From Lachnospiraceae bacterium C10 (GTDB lineage Bacteria; Bacillota; Clostridia; Lachnospirales; Lachnospiraceae): a stretch of 64,000 nt of DNA. Shown one piece after another: positions 18,963 through 29,604 of the stretch. The stretch is taken from the NCBI GenBank assembly GCA_900100095.1, contig FMTN01000007.1, positions 62,001 to 126,000 of the forward strand. The letters are read 5' to 3'. The notes under the pieces were generated by a model. That model was given only the letters and a program-made list of their open reading frames with translations. It made no database searches and had not been told where the DNA came from. How positions within the stretch are numbered: the first letter of the stretch is position 1; each line of letters begins with the position of its first letter. The position numbers and the translations under genes were made by a program.

Positions 18963-21900
18963 TTATGCTGTTTCCTGCTCATCCTGAGCTTTTTTCATAT
19001 TTTTTACTGCGGTAGAAAGCATAAGCTTGATTCGGTTTAACTGGTTTACTTCGGATGCGCCCGGATCGTAATCGATGGCTGCAATATTTGCGGCCGGATT
19101 TTCACGGCGGATTTCTTTGATTACACCTTTACCGACGATATGATTCGGCAGACATCCAAATGGCTGAATGCATACGATGTTATTCGCGCCTTCTCCGATC
19201 AGTTCTAACATTTCTCCCGTCAGGAACCAGCCTTCTCCGGTCTGATTACCCATGGATACGATTGCTTTCGCCTTATCTGCTGTTTCATTGATATAGGCAG
19301 GGGCAGTAAAGTGCTCACTCTTTTGATAGCCTTCCCGGGCAGCTTTACGCAGCCATTCGAAGAATTTGATTCCGAGGTTTGCAATCCGTGCACTCTTCTT
19401 GGAGAAACCGAGGTTTTCCTGTTTAAAGTTTGTGTTATAGAAGCAGTAAAGAAGGAAATCGGTAAGGTCCGGGACAACAGCCTCGGCACCTTCCTGCTCA
19501 AGCAGTTCTACAAGATGGTTGTTTGCCATTGGAAGGAACTTAACCAGGATTTCTCCTACAATACCGACTCTTGGTTTTGCCTGTGTGGTCATTGGAAGAT
19601 GGTCGAAGTCGTAAATGATATCCTGACACATCTTTTTAAACTTACGGTGAGAGAGGTAATGGTCACTGGAAACAAACTCGATGACCTTTTTCTTCCACTT
19701 CTCATGTAAAGCGTTTGCAGAGCCTTTCTCCAGCTCATAAGGACGAACACGAAGGAGGCAGCGCAGGAAGATATCACCAAAGATCAGGCCGTAAAGACCA
19801 TGCTGTATAACCTTCGGTGTCAGCTTAAAGCCCGGATTCTTCTCAAGACCGCTTACATTCAGTGAGATAACCGGAATATCCTTATAGCCGGCCTTTGCAA
19901 GGGCACGTCGAATGAATCCAATGTAGTTACTTGCACGGCATCCGCCACCGGTCTGTGAGATTAAGAGGGCTGTACGACTCATATCGTATTTACCGGACTT
20001 AATGGCACTCATCAGCTGTCCGATGACCAGAAGGGACGGGTAGCAGGCGTCGTTGTTAACGTATTTTAATCCCTGGTCGATGCAATCCTTTGTAGGAATG
20101 TCTGGAACAACGATGTGATAGCCTGCTGCCTGCATGGCAGGTGCAATCAGCTCAAAATGAATCGGTGACATCTGCGGGCAAAGGATGGTATATTCCTTTT
20201 TCATCTTCTTGGTGAAGAGGGTACGCTTGTAGTCAGCCGGACGAATCTTACGCTTGCTGACCTGTAATTTGTCGGCACGACGCTTGCGGACACGAATGGC
20301 AGCCAGTAGTGACCGGATACGGATTCTGGCAGCGCCAAGGTTGTTCACCTCATCGATTTTAAGGCAGGTATAAATCTTGCCGGATTTGGATAAGATGTCG
20401 TTAACACAGTCGGTTGTAACGGCATCCAGACCACATCCAAAGGAGTTCAGCTGGATCACATCAAGGTTTTCTGTCTTTTTCACATAATTGGCGGCAGAGT
20501 ACATTCTGGTATGGTACATCCACTGATCCATTACGATCAGAGGTCTTTCCAGCTTGCCCAGGTGTGAAATGGAATCTTCGGTTAATACAGCCATTCCATA
20601 GGTTGTAATAAGGTCAGGAATTCCGTGATTGATCTCCGGATCAATATGGTACGGACGACCGGCAAGGACAATGCCGTGACGACCGGTTTCCTTCAGGTAG
20701 GCAAGAACTTCCTCGCCCTTTTCCTCCATATCATGGCGGAATCTTCCCTGCTCAAACCAACCGGCATGAACCGCATCGCGAACTTCATTCTCCGGAATAT
20801 GATATTCTTCGCCGAAGACCTTGACCAGCTGGCCGGCAAGGGTCTCTTCGGAAGAGAAGGCCATAAACGGATTGAGGAAGCGAACCTGACCGGAGGTGAT
20901 GGCTTCTACGTTGTTTTTGATATTTTCCGCATAGGAAGTAACGATCGGACAATTGTAGTGGTTGTTACTGTCCGGGAATTCGTTTCTCTCGTACGGAATA
21001 CAAGGATAGAAGATGGTCTTGATTCCTTCGTTGATCAGCCACTGTACATGACCGTGGGTAAGCTTTGCCGGATAACATTCAGACTCACTCGGGATGCTTT
21101 CGATACCCAGCTCGTAAACCTTGCGGTTGGACTGTGGAGAAAGTACCACAGAGAATCCAAGCTTACGGAAGAAAGTTGCCCAGAACGGATAGTTTTCGTA
21201 CATGTTCAGGACGCGAGGAAGACCGATCACACCATATTTTGCCTGCTCTTTTGGAAGAGATTCGTAGCGGAACAGACGGTTGTATTTATATTCGTACAGG
21301 TTTGGAATATTATCCTTGTTCTTTTCCTTACCAAGACCGCGCTCACAACGGTTACCGGTGATAAAACGACGGTTGTCGGAGAACCGATTGATGGTAAGCA
21401 TGCACTTGTTGGTACATCCCTGGCAGTGTGTCATTTTTGTTTCAAAGGTAAGATTTAAAATCTCATCCATTGGCAGCATGGTGGTTGATTTTTGATCTTC
21501 AAACCGCTCACGGGCAATCAGTGCTGCGCCGAAGGCACCCATGATACCGGCGATATCCGGTCTTGTAACCTTAACTCCGCTGATCTGCTCAAAAGCACGA
21601 AGAACAGCATCGTTGTAGAAGGTTCCGCCCTGTACGACGACATTGCTTCCCAGTTCCTTTGGATCGGAGAGCTTAATGACCTTGAAGAGGGCGTTTTTGA
21701 TAACGGAATAAGCAAGACCTGCAGAGATATCTGCAACGGATGCACCTTCCTTCTGCGCCTGCTTTACCTTGGAATTCATGAAAACGGTACAACGGGTACC
21801 AAGGTCAATCGGATGCTGTGCAAACAAAGCCTCTTTTGCAAAATCCTTTACAGTGAAATTGAGGGACTTTGCGAAGGTTTCAATGAAGGAACCACAGCCG

Positions 21901-23246
21901 GAGGAACATGCTTCGTTCAGCTGAACGGAATCAACCGTCTGATCCTTGATCTTGATGCACTTCATATCCTGACCTCCGATGTCAAGGATACAATCCACAT
22001 CCGGGTCAAAGAAGGAGGCAGCGTAGTAGTGGGCAACCGTCTCTACTTCACCGTCATCCAGCTGGAAAGCGGATTTAAGGAGAGCCTCACCATATCCGGT
22101 TGAGCAGGAATGTACGATGTGCGCATCGGCCGGAAGTAATTCCTTGATCTCTTTCATAGCACGAATGGAAGTTAAGAGAGGTGATCCATTGTTGTTGTCA
22201 TAGAAAGAATATAAAAGTCTTCCTTCATCGTCGATCAGTGCAATTTTTGTTGTGGTTGATCCGGCATCGATGCCAAGGAAAACATTGCCCTTTGCGGTCT
22301 TGATGTCACCGGTTTGCACATGATTGTTGCCGTGACGGGAAAGGAAAGCATCATAATCCTTCTGGTCCTTGAAAAGAGGATCCATACGAGCCACTTCAAA
22401 CTCCATATGAAGTTCACCGGAAAGCTTTTCTTCGATGGAGGAAAGCTCCATGGTGGTGTCTTCTTTATAATTTAAGGCTGATCCGATGGCTGCGAACAGA
22501 TGGGAGTTTTCCGGAATAATGGTATGCTCCTCATCCAGGTGCAGAGTACGGATAAAGGTCTCCCGCAGCTGATCGAGGAAATGAAGCGGTCCACCAAGGA
22601 AGGCAACATGTCCGCGGATCGGCTTACCACAGGCAAGACCGGAAATGGTCTGGTTTACGACAGCCTGAAAAATGGATGCAGAAAGGTCTTCCCGTGTTGC
22701 ACCCTCGTTGATCAGTGGCTGAATATCAGTCTTGGCGAATACACCGCATCTTGCAGCAATCGGATAGATGGACTGGTAATCTCTGGCGTAGGTGTTCAGG
22801 CCGGTTGCGTCGGTCTGAATAAGAGATGCCATCTGATCGATGAAAGAACCGGTTCCTCCGGCACAGATACCATTCATACGTTGCTCGACATTGCCGTTTT
22901 CGAAGTAAATGATTTTGGCATCCTCACCACCTAATTCGATGGCAACGTCCGTCTGTGGTGCGTAATGGGTAAGAGCAGTAGAGACTGCAACTACTTCCTG
23001 TGCAAAAGGTATGCCAAGATGTTTTGCAAGGGTCAGTCCACCGGAACCGGTAATAATAGGCGCTACGGTAATCTCACCTGTAATTTTCTTTGCTTTCTGA
23101 ATGAGAGATAAAAGTGTCTCGCGAATGTTAGCAAAGTGACGCTCATAGTCTGAAAACAGGAGATTATCATCCTTGTCGAGAACTGCGACTTTGACGGTTG
23201 TTGAACCGATATCAATTCCCAACTTGTGTAATTCTTTGTTACTCAT
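18963..23246 (-). CDS. Tandem acyl-CoA dehydratase activase-related protein
   Basis: The 1427-residue protein fuses two BcrAD/BadFG/HgdC-type ATPase domains to a DUF2229-like and HgdB-like C-terminal half. Domain 1 (about 5-260) has [19 protein letters not shown] and the Fe-S cysteines in [10 protein letters not shown] and [10 protein letters not shown]. Domain 2 (about 325-590) repeats this with [28 protein letters not shown] and [18 protein letters not shown] follows near residue 605. In the HgdC family such ATPases fire electrons into a 2-hydroxyacyl-CoA dehydratase. This large fused form is widespread in Clostridia without an assigned substrate. No dehydratase genes lie beside it. The start has only a weak ribosome binding site. 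Confidence 0.88.
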   Translation of the reverse strand: MSNKELHKLGIDIGSTTVKVAVLDKDDNLLFSDYERHFANIRETLLSLIQKAKKITGEITVAPIITGSGGLTLAKHLGIPFAQEVVAVSTALTHYAPQTDVAIELGGEDAKIIYFENGNVEQRMNGICAGGTGSFIDQMASLIQTDATGLNTYARDYQSIYPIAARCGVFAKTDIQPLINEGATREDLSASIFQAVVNQTISGLACGKPIRGHVAFLGGPLHFLDQLRETFIRTLHLDEEHTIIPENSHLFAAIGSALNYKEDTTMELSSIEEKLSGELHMEFEVARMDPLFKDQKDYDAFLSRHGNNHVQTGDIKTAKGNVFLGIDAGSTTTKIALIDDEGRLLYSFYDNNNGSPLLTSIRAMKEIKELLPADAHIVHSCSTGYGEALLKSAFQLDDGEVETVAHYYAASFFDPDVDCILDIGGQDMKCIKIKDQTVDSVQLNEACSSGCGSFIETFAKSLNFTVKDFAKEALFAQHPIDLGTRCTVFMNSKVKQAQKEGASVADISAGLAYSVIKNALFKVIKLSDPKELGSNVVVQGGTFYNDAVLRAFEQISGVKVTRPDIAGIMGAFGAALIARERFEDQKSTTMLPMDEILNLTFETKMTHCQGCTNKCMLTINRFSDNRRFITGNRCERGLGKEKNKDNIPNLYEYKYNRLFRYESLPKEQAKYGVIGLPRVLNMYENYPFWATFFRKLGFSVVLSPQSNRKVYELGIESIPSESECYPAKLTHGHVQWLINEGIKTIFYPCIPYERNEFPDSNNHYNCPIVTSYAENIKNNVEAITSGQVRFLNPFMAFSSEETLAGQLVKVFGEEYHIPENEVRDAVHAGWFEQGRFRHDMEEKGEEVLAYLKETGRHGIVLAGRPYHIDPEINHGIPDLITTYGMAVLTEDSISHLGKLERPLIVMDQWMYHTRMYSAANYVKKTENLDVIQLNSFGCGLDAVTTDCVNDILSKSGKIYTCLKIDEVNNLGAARIRIRSLLAAIRVRKRRADKLQVSKRKIRPADYKRTLFTKKMKKEYTILCPQMSPIHFELIAPAMQAAGYHIVVPDIPTKDCIDQGLKYVNNDACYPSLLVIGQLMSAIKSGKYDMSRTALLISQTGGGCRASNYIGFIRRALAKAGYKDIPVISLNVSGLEKNPGFKLTPKVIQHGLYGLIFGDIFLRCLLRVRPYELEKGSANALHEKWKKKVIEFVSSDHYLSHRKFKKMCQDIIYDFDHLPMTTQAKPRVGIVGEILVKFLPMANNHLVELLEQEGAEAVVPDLTDFLLYCFYNTNFKQENLGFSKKSARIANLGIKFFEWLRKAAREGYQKSEHFTAPAYINETADKAKAIVSMGNQTGEGWFLTGEMLELIGEGANNIVCIQPFGCLPNHIVGKGVIKEIRRENPAANIAAIDYDPGASEVNQLNRIKLMLSTAVKNMKKAQDEQETA

Positions 23247-23301
23247 TTATTCACCCATTTCTTATTAAAAATAATTTATTTTGGATAATACAACTTTACA
23301 T

Positions 23302-23330
23302 ATTATAGAGGAGGGTGGGGGCTATTACAA
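23302..23330 (-). promoter_or_regulatory. Promoter of the tandem activase gene
   Basis: Read on the minus strand, TTGTAA (23325-23330) and TATAAT (23302-23307) are 17 bp apart, about 55 bases upstream of the start codon. Confidence 0.6.
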
Positions 23331-23417
23331 TCTACAATTTTCATTATTTGTTGGATTTGATTGCGTACAATCTTATGAAAAACGGTAATGGAGCGACTGG
23401 AAGTAAGGGTTTTGCAA

Positions 23418-23426
23418 TGCTATAAT
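23418..23426 (+). promoter_or_regulatory. Extended -10 promoter of the acyltransferase gene
   Basis: TGCTATAAT is a perfect extended -10 element, about 35 bases before the ATG. No good -35 box is seen. Confidence 0.55.
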
Positions 23427-23460
23427 TAAGGCAGTAAACACGTAAAAGAGAGGGTATGTT

Positions 23461-24600
23461 ATGAAACAAAAGAACGGTAAGATCGAGATTATGCGCTTTA
23501 TTTTTTCGGTCATTATAATTTTATTTCACTGTCATAGAAGTATCGGTTTTCATCATCTTGTCATTGGGCAAAGCCGGATTCCGGTTCTGAACAGAGGATA
23601 TTTTGGCGTGGAATTCTTTTTTGTCATTTCAGGCCTTTTGATGGCAAAGTCCATTCATAAAAAGCGCAAGAACCAAAAGCTTGGCCTGACCAAAAAGGTC
23701 GAACTCGGACGTCAGACCATTCGTTATATTCTCAAGCGTTATATTACGATTTTTTCTTATCATATTATGCCGTTTGTGGCTCTGATCGTTTTAAAGATCA
23801 TCACAAGAGATATTTATGAAGGCGGAGCTAAAAATGTATTGCAGTACTTTTTTAACAGTATCCCGGAATTTTTCTTCCTTCAGAAATTCGGATTCACCTA
23901 TACGAATGTGGATGTAATCGAGTGGTATATTTCCGCTATGCTGATTGCGATGATGATTCTGTATCCGATCATCATGAAATATTACTATATGTATACGAGA
24001 GTTGTAGGACCGCTGTTGTCTTTATATATCCTTGGCCTGCTCCAGTACAATTACGGAACCTTTGCCGATCAGGACCGTTGGGTCATGTTTGGATACGGAA
24101 GTGTATTTCGTGCCATTGCCGAGATTTCCCTGGGGGCCTGTGCCTTTGAATTATCCCGGTATCTGTCACACCGGTATCTTACCAGAAAGGATAAGTACGT
24201 TTTGACAGCGATTGAAGTGCTGGGATTTGGCGTGGCATTGTTCTACTCCATGTCCAGTTATACATCCCGCTATGAAATCCACGTGCTGATTTTCCTTACC
24301 CTTTCGGTTGTCCTTTCTTTTTCCGGACAGACTTACGGAGAGGCGTTCTGGAATCAGAAATGGGTCTATGCATTGGGAAAAATCTCTTTGCCACTGTATT
24401 TATGTCAGCTTGTTGGAATCAATGTTGTTTGCGGATTTCTGGGAGATTTTCCGAAGGTGGCACAGACCGTTCTTGCACTTGCAATCACGTTGGGAATGGC
24501 TCTGCTTTCGATTCCGGTTGGAGATCGGATCTATAGGTGGATTGTTGACAAGAGAAAAGCAACAAAATATAATAAACTGAATGCGCCATTTGAGGGGTGA
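23461..24600 (+). CDS. Acyltransferase-3 family membrane protein
   Basis: This is a multi-pass integral membrane protein of 379 residues with about ten hydrophobic helices. The N-terminus has the family signature EIMRFIFSVIIILFHCHRS, with the conserved arginine and the histidine of the first helix, then RGYFGVEFFFVISGLLMA. Family members such as OafA transfer acyl groups to cell-surface sugars or peptidoglycan; the acceptor here cannot be told from sequence. Start follows GAGAGGG. The next gene begins 31 bases later on the same strand and is also a membrane protein. No polysaccharide genes are nearby. Confidence 0.85.
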   Translation: MKQKNGKIEIMRFIFSVIIILFHCHRSIGFHHLVIGQSRIPVLNRGYFGVEFFFVISGLLMAKSIHKKRKNQKLGLTKKVELGRQTIRYILKRYITIFSYHIMPFVALIVLKIITRDIYEGGAKNVLQYFFNSIPEFFFLQKFGFTYTNVDVIEWYISAMLIAMMILYPIIMKYYYMYTRVVGPLLSLYILGLLQYNYGTFADQDRWVMFGYGSVFRAIAEISLGACAFELSRYLSHRYLTRKDKYVLTAIEVLGFGVALFYSMSSYTSRYEIHVLIFLTLSVVLSFSGQTYGEAFWNQKWVYALGKISLPLYLCQLVGINVVCGFLGDFPKVAQTVLALAITLGMALLSIPVGDRIYRWIVDKRKATKYNKLNAPFEG

Positions 24601-24631
24601 TAGACGCGTTTAGAAAGGATATTTCGTAACG

Positions 24632-25540
24632 ATGATCAATAAACTGGAGCGTAAATTCGGAAAATATGCAATTCCTCATCTGGTCAACTACCTGATTGGT
24701 GGCTATATCCTGGGATATCTTCTCCAATTCGGTGGTATGACAACAGGAACAGCTTTCCTGAGCTATATGCACTTGGATCCTTATATGATTCTGCACGGTC
24801 AGGTGTGGAGAATTATCACATGGGTATTGATCCCACCGGAACAGAATATGTTGTTTGCTGTGATCATGATGATTTTCTACTGGCAGCTTGGTACAGCTCT
24901 CGAACGGGCATGGGGAACCTTCCGGTTTAATTTCTACATATTTGGAGGAATTATTTGTTCCGTGCTTGGGGCATTGCTGGTATACGGTATTTACTCCATC
25001 AGTTTGATTGGAACACCGGAGATGAGTACCTACCAGATGGTTTTGGGAAGCTCCATCAGTGCGTTCTTTTCAACGAACTATATCAATCTTTCTATTTTTC
25101 TGGCATTTGCGATGACCTATCCGGAAGAACAGATTCTTTTGTACTTTTTCATCCCGATTAAGATGAAATGGTTGGGCTTTGTATATGCGGCCTTCATCGG
25201 TTTTGATGTTTTTACCGCAATTTATGCCAGAAACTGGGGCGTTGTTATTGCAATCGTCGCATCTTTGACAAATTTCTTGATCTTCTTTCTGATGACAAGA
25301 GATTTCAGAAGATATTCACCGAAGGAATTTCAGCGGAAGCGCAATTTCCAGAGGGCATACCGTGCGAATACGGATTCTTTCCGTAAAGCGGGGGAGGCAG
25401 GAACTGCCAGACACAAGTGTTGCATTTGCGGCCGGACAGAGCTTACGAATCCGGAACTTGAGTTCCGTTATTGCAGTAAGTGTAACGGAGCATATGAATA
25501 CTGCAGTGATCACCTTTTTACGCATACTCATGTGAAATGA
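24632..25540 (+). CDS. Rhomboid-like membrane protein with C-terminal zinc ribbon
   Basis: The 302-residue protein has about six hydrophobic helices (residues 15-220) laid out like a rhomboid, including HGQVWRIITWVLIPPEQNMLF and GTALERAWGTFRFNFY, which resemble the family's WR and ExxxG regions. The protease GxSG motif is not evident; the nearest is GSSISAFF, and I see no matching catalytic histidine. Residues 265-300 contain CCICG, CSKC and CSDH, a likely zinc ribbon. It may be a non-proteolytic rhomboid relative. It follows the acyltransferase gene by 31 bases and precedes glnS by 46. Confidence 0.7.
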   Translation: MINKLERKFGKYAIPHLVNYLIGGYILGYLLQFGGMTTGTAFLSYMHLDPYMILHGQVWRIITWVLIPPEQNMLFAVIMMIFYWQLGTALERAWGTFRFNFYIFGGIICSVLGALLVYGIYSISLIGTPEMSTYQMVLGSSISAFFSTNYINLSIFLAFAMTYPEEQILLYFFIPIKMKWLGFVYAAFIGFDVFTAIYARNWGVVIAIVASLTNFLIFFLMTRDFRRYSPKEFQRKRNFQRAYRANTDSFRKAGEAGTARHKCCICGRTELTNPELEFRYCSKCNGAYEYCSDHLFTHTHVK

Positions 25541-25586
25541 TGTCGATATGACTCATAGATAGATTTAGAAATAAGAGGAACAGATA

Positions 25587-27260
25587 ATGTCAGACAGTAC
25601 AGCAGAAATGAAAAGCAGAAACTTTATTGAGGAAGAGATCGATAAAGATCTTGAGCAGGGAGTTTACGATCACGTTGTGACTCGTTTCCCGCCGGAGCCG
25701 AATGGATTTTTACACATCGGACATGCCAAGTCCATTATTTTGAATTATGGTCTTTCTCAGGAATACAATGGAACCTTCCATATGCGTTTTGACGATACCA
25801 ATCCGACCAAGGAGAAGAGTGAATTTGCAGAGGCCATTCAGAAGGATATCCACTGGCTGGGCGCAAAGTGGGATGAGACAAAGTATGCTTCTGATTACTT
25901 TGAGCAGATGTACGAATATGCCGTAAAACTGATAAAAAAGGGTAAGGCTTATGCTTCTGATCTTACTCCGGAGCAGATTCGTGAATACCGCGGTACATTG
26001 ACAGAGCCGGGTAAGAAGGATCCGAATTCCGATCGTCCGGTGGAGGAGTCTCTTCAGATTTTCGAGGATATGAAGAATGGTAAATACGAGGATGGCTCAG
26101 TGGTAATCCGTGCCAAGATTGATGTGAATTCCCCTAACATCAATATGAGAGATCCGATCATCTACCGTGTGGCTCATATGTCTCATCACAGACAGGGTGA
26201 CAAGTGGTGCATCTACCCGATGTACGATTTCGCTCATCCGATTGAGGATGCTCTTGAGGGTGTCACACATTCCATCTGTACTCTGGAATTTGAGGATCAT
26301 CGTCCTTTATATGAGTGGGTTGTCCGTGAATGTGAATTTGAGAATCCGCCACGTCAGATCGAATTTGCAAAGCTGTACCTTAAGAATGTGGTTACCGGTA
26401 AGCGTTATATCAAGAAGCTGGTAGAGGACGGCATTGTAGACGGATGGGACGATCCTAGACTTGTCTCCATTGCAGGACTTCGCCGTCGTGGATATACTCC
26501 GGAAGCAATCCGTCGTTTCGTTGAACTTTGCGGTGTCAGCAAAGCGAATTCCACAGCGGAGTATCCAATGCTTGAGTATTGCATCCGTGAGGATCTTAAG
26601 ACAAAGGTACCTCGTGTCATGGCAGTCCTTGACCCGGTAGAGTTGGTGATTGATAATTATCCGGAAGGACAGACGGAGGAACTTGAGGTTCCAAATAACC
26701 TTGAGAATGAATCTCTTGGCAGCCGTACGGTTCCGTTCTCCAAGCATTTATACATTGAGAGAAGTGACTTTATGGAAGAGCCTGTTAAGAAATACTTCCG
26801 TATGTTCCCTGGTAACGAGGTTCGTCTTATGAATGCATACTTTGTTACCTGCACAAGCTGCGAGAAGGATGAGAACGGCAATGTGATCCGTATTCACGGT
26901 ACCTATGATCCACTGACACGCGGCGGTAACAGCAATGATGGACGTAAGGTCAAGGGCACGATTCACTGGGTGAATAAGGATACAGCCATTACAGCTCCGG
27001 TTCGTCTTTACGAAAATATTGTAGATGAGGAAAAAGGAGTTTATAATGAGAATGGTGATGTCAATGTTAATCCAAATTCTCTGGTTGTGATGGAGGATGC
27101 CAAGCTTGAACCTTCTTTACTTGATGTTAAGGCATACGACAGCTTCCAGTTTGTTCGTAATGGTTTCTTTACAGTAGACAGTAAGGACTCAAAGGAAAAT
27201 GCTCCTGTATTCAATCGCATTGTTTCTCTTAAGAGTTCCTTCAAATTACCAAATAATTAA
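25587..27260 (+). CDS. glnS: Glutaminyl-tRNA synthetase
   Basis: GlnRS charges tRNA-Gln directly. Many Firmicutes instead use GatCAB, but Lachnospiraceae commonly carry this enzyme. The 557-residue protein has the class I HIGH motif in [22 protein letters not shown], the [16 protein letters not shown] loop and [23 protein letters not shown], followed by a beta-barrel anticodon domain. The usual MSKR of the KMSKS loop is replaced by TGKR at the same place, upstream of KKLVEDG. GAGGAA precedes the start. Confidence 0.96.
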   Translation: MSDSTAEMKSRNFIEEEIDKDLEQGVYDHVVTRFPPEPNGFLHIGHAKSIILNYGLSQEYNGTFHMRFDDTNPTKEKSEFAEAIQKDIHWLGAKWDETKYASDYFEQMYEYAVKLIKKGKAYASDLTPEQIREYRGTLTEPGKKDPNSDRPVEESLQIFEDMKNGKYEDGSVVIRAKIDVNSPNINMRDPIIYRVAHMSHHRQGDKWCIYPMYDFAHPIEDALEGVTHSICTLEFEDHRPLYEWVVRECEFENPPRQIEFAKLYLKNVVTGKRYIKKLVEDGIVDGWDDPRLVSIAGLRRRGYTPEAIRRFVELCGVSKANSTAEYPMLEYCIREDLKTKVPRVMAVLDPVELVIDNYPEGQTEELEVPNNLENESLGSRTVPFSKHLYIERSDFMEEPVKKYFRMFPGNEVRLMNAYFVTCTSCEKDENGNVIRIHGTYDPLTRGGNSNDGRKVKGTIHWVNKDTAITAPVRLYENIVDEEKGVYNENGDVNVNPNSLVVMEDAKLEPSLLDVKAYDSFQFVRNGFFTVDSKDSKENAPVFNRIVSLKSSFKLPNN

Positions 27261-27273
27261 AAAGGAAGATAGC

Positions 27274-28197
27274 ATGAATTTATTATCCGGACTTGAGAAG
27301 TTTGGTCTGAATGTGAAGGGTGATCTTGACATTACAGACGATGGTAAGAAAAAGTCAGCAAATAAGGCTGCAGGCAAGGCGAGTGCAGCACCGACGAAGG
27401 TAGAAGAGAAAGATCTTGTACTTGAGAAGAGTGTCCAGTGCCCGGTTTGTGATCACAAATTTAAGACTCTCACAGCTAAGAGCGGTAAGGCAAAGCGATT
27501 AGAGCCGGACTCTGATCTGCGTCCTAACTTTGAAGGTATTGACACCTTAAAGTACGAGGTATGTTCCTGTCCGAATTGCGGTTATTCTGCAATGAACAAG
27601 TTCTTTGAACACCTGTCAATGTCTCAGATTAAGTGGATCCGTGAGGCTGTAGGTGAGAACTTCAGCCCTGTGGATGAGAAGCCGGAAGAGACTTATAGCT
27701 ATCAGAAGTCCATTGATCACTATAAGCTTGCTCTCGTATGTGCCATGGCTAAGCATGGTAAGCTTTCTGAGAAGGCGGTTGTATGCCTTCGTATCGCATG
27801 GCTTCGCAGAGGAGAGCTTAAGACGATTGGTGACAAGACACCGGAAGAGATTGAGAAACGTAAGGAATTGACAGAAGAGATGGAGGGCTTTTACCGTCAG
27901 GCCTATGATGGTCTTAAGAAAGCTTTTTCAACAGAGACACCTCCATATTGCGGAATGAATTCCAATACAGTCGAATACCTTCTTGCGAATATGGCATATC
28001 ACTTTAAGGAGTATGGTGAGGCTTCCAAGCTCGTTACAGGATTGCTTGCAAATCCGAATACGCCGTCCCGCGTTAAGGATCTCTGCAGAGATCTCAAGGA
28101 GCAGATTGTAAAAGAAGTTAAGATTGCTAAGGCAAAGGCAGCAAGAGCTGCAGCTGCGAAGGCTGCCACACCAAATGGTAAGCCGGGCGCAAAATAA
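27274..28197 (+). CDS. DUF2225-type zinc/TPR-like protein
   Basis: The 307-residue protein begins with a Lys/Ala-rich linker, then has a paired zinc-ligand set, CPVCDHKF (about residue 56) and CSCPNCGYSA (about 95), then helical repeats with YKLALVCAMAKHG and RIAWLRRGE that resemble TPR units. It ends in a Lys/Ala-rich tail. This matches DUF2225, whose function is not established. The ATG at 27274 has AAAGGAAG before it and is preferred to in-frame starts inside glnS. It lies 13 bases after glnS and is probably co-transcribed. Confidence 0.82.
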   Translation: MNLLSGLEKFGLNVKGDLDITDDGKKKSANKAAGKASAAPTKVEEKDLVLEKSVQCPVCDHKFKTLTAKSGKAKRLEPDSDLRPNFEGIDTLKYEVCSCPNCGYSAMNKFFEHLSMSQIKWIREAVGENFSPVDEKPEETYSYQKSIDHYKLALVCAMAKHGKLSEKAVVCLRIAWLRRGELKTIGDKTPEEIEKRKELTEEMEGFYRQAYDGLKKAFSTETPPYCGMNSNTVEYLLANMAYHFKEYGEASKLVTGLLANPNTPSRVKDLCRDLKEQIVKEVKIAKAKAARAAAAKAATPNGKPGAK

Positions 28198-28250
28198 GAG
28201 CCGTTTAGAATCGAGTCTTGATTTTTTATACAAAAAAGAATCAAAAAACA

Positions 28251-28300
28251 AAGCAACCTTGTGTAATATGGCGAAAAGCCGGATGCAGGTTGCTTTTTTT
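28251..28300 (+). terminator. Terminator after the DUF2225 gene
   Basis: AAGCAACCT (28251-28259) pairs with AGGTTGCTT (28287-28295) around a 27-base loop and is followed by T's. It is weaker than most terminators here because of the long loop. Confidence 0.65.
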
Positions 28301-28318
28301 ATTCAAGTAAACTATTAT
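28290..28318 (+). promoter_or_regulatory. Candidate asd promoter overlapping the terminator
   Basis: TTGCTT (28290-28295) and TATTAT (28313-28318) are 17 bp apart. The -35 lies in the 3' arm of the preceding terminator. Confidence 0.45.
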
Positions 28319-28332
28319 ATTTCCTAGAAACA

Positions 28333-28359
28333 CAACTGTCCGTCACACATGGACAGTTG
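28333..28359 (+). promoter_or_regulatory. Leader hairpin of asd
   Basis: CAACTGTCC (28333-28341) and GGACAGTTG (28351-28359) form a perfect 9-bp stem with a 9-base loop in the asd leader. No U tract follows. It is too small to be a lysine riboswitch. Its role is unknown. Confidence 0.45.
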
Positions 28360-28394
28360 GGCGAAAAGGAAAAAGAAAAGAGTAGGAGAATATC

Positions 28395-29486
28395 ATGAGC
28401 GAGAAGTTAAGAGTAGGTATCCTTGGCGGTACCGGAATGGTAGGTCAGCGTTTTATCTCTTTATTGGAGAATCATCCATGGTTTGAGGTTACGGTCATTG
28501 CGGCCAGCCCGAGAAGTGCAGGAAAACGCTACGAGGAGTGTGTAGAAGGCCGTTGGAAAATGGATACTCCTATTCCGGCTGCGGTAAAGGACATCGTTGT
28601 TAAGAACGTGAACGAAGTGGAAGAAGTTGCCAAGGATGTCGACTTTGTCTTCTCTGCTGTTGATATGACAAAGGAAGAAATTAAGAAGATTGAGGAGGAA
28701 TACGCTAAGACCGAGACTCCGGTTGTATCCAATAACAGTGCCCATCGCTGGACGAAGGATGTACCGATGGTCGTTCCTGAGATTAATCCGGAGCATTTCG
28801 AGGTTATTGAATCTCAGAAGAAGCGTCTTGGAACAACAAGAGGATTTGTTGCTGTTAAGCCGAACTGTTCCATTCAGTCTTATGCACCGGTTCTTACCGC
28901 ATGGAAGGAATTTGAGCCATACGAGGTTGTTGTATCTACATACCAGGCGATTTCCGGAGCAGGTAAGACCTTTAAGGACTGGCCGGAGATGAATGGAAAT
29001 ATCATCCCGTTCATCGGCGGAGAAGAAGAGAAGTCCGAGAAGGAGCCGCTTCGTATCTGGGGTAAGGTCGTTGGAGATGAGATTGTTCCGGCAGATTCCG
29101 ACGAGATCAAGATCACTTCACAGTGTATCCGTGTACCGATTTTAAATGGTCATACAGCAACTGTATTTGTTAAATTCAGAAAGCAGCCAACCAAGGAGCA
29201 GTTAATTGAAGCTATGACAAGTTTCTCTGGTCTTCCACAGGAACTTGAACTTCCTAGCGCTCCGAAACAGTTCATTCAGTATCTTGAGGAGGATAACCGT
29301 CCTCAGGTACAGCTGGATGTAAATTATGAGAACGGAATGGGAATCTCAGTCGGTCGTCTTCGTGAGGACAGTGTCTATGACTGGAAGTTTGTAGGTCTTT
29401 CTCATAATACCGTTCGCGGAGCAGCAGGCGGAGCTGTCCTCTGTGCTGAGCTTTTGAAGGCAAAGGGTTATATCACCAAGAAGTAA
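28395..29486 (+). CDS. asd: Aspartate-semialdehyde dehydrogenase
   Basis: Asd reduces aspartyl phosphate to aspartate semialdehyde, the branch point to lysine, threonine and methionine. The 363-residue protein has an N-terminal NADP site GILGGTGMVGQRF, the catalytic cysteine in VKPNCSIQSYAP, the YQAISGAGK loop, and the catalytic histidine in ILNGHTATVFV. Length and motifs place it in the archaeal/fungal-like branch rather than the E. coli branch. Ribosome binding site and hairpin leader precede it. A strong terminator follows. metA at the other end of the window uses its downstream product homoserine. Confidence 0.96.
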   Translation: MSEKLRVGILGGTGMVGQRFISLLENHPWFEVTVIAASPRSAGKRYEECVEGRWKMDTPIPAAVKDIVVKNVNEVEEVAKDVDFVFSAVDMTKEEIKKIEEEYAKTETPVVSNNSAHRWTKDVPMVVPEINPEHFEVIESQKKRLGTTRGFVAVKPNCSIQSYAPVLTAWKEFEPYEVVVSTYQAISGAGKTFKDWPEMNGNIIPFIGGEEEKSEKEPLRIWGKVVGDEIVPADSDEIKITSQCIRVPILNGHTATVFVKFRKQPTKEQLIEAMTSFSGLPQELELPSAPKQFIQYLEEDNRPQVQLDVNYENGMGISVGRLREDSVYDWKFVGLSHNTVRGAAGGAVLCAELLKAKGYITKK

Positions 29487-29502
29487 GACAGTTTGTCAGA
29501 TC

Positions 29503-29548
29503 AACCTGCGGAGTCCGGATTTAATCCGGATTCCGTGGGTTTTTTTTA
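29503..29548 (+). terminator. asd terminator
   Basis: The 18-bp stem at 29503-29520 and 29524-29541, with three G-U pairs and loop TTA, is followed by a long T run. Confidence 0.9.
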
Positions 29549-29604
29549 TTGTTTGAAATGTGTATAATAGAATGGAATTTTTTTATATGGAAAGGACGTG
29601 TATT

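Noticed and set aside
20625-21458. A 277-residue plus-strand frame inside the tandem activase gene
   Set aside because: It is antisense to a strongly conserved coding region and shows no family similarity.
28195-28221. Another copy of the alaS-type repeat (CGAGTCTTGA at 28212)
   Set aside because: Only ten bases match the tail of the element and no hairpin is formed; this is within chance for 64 kb.
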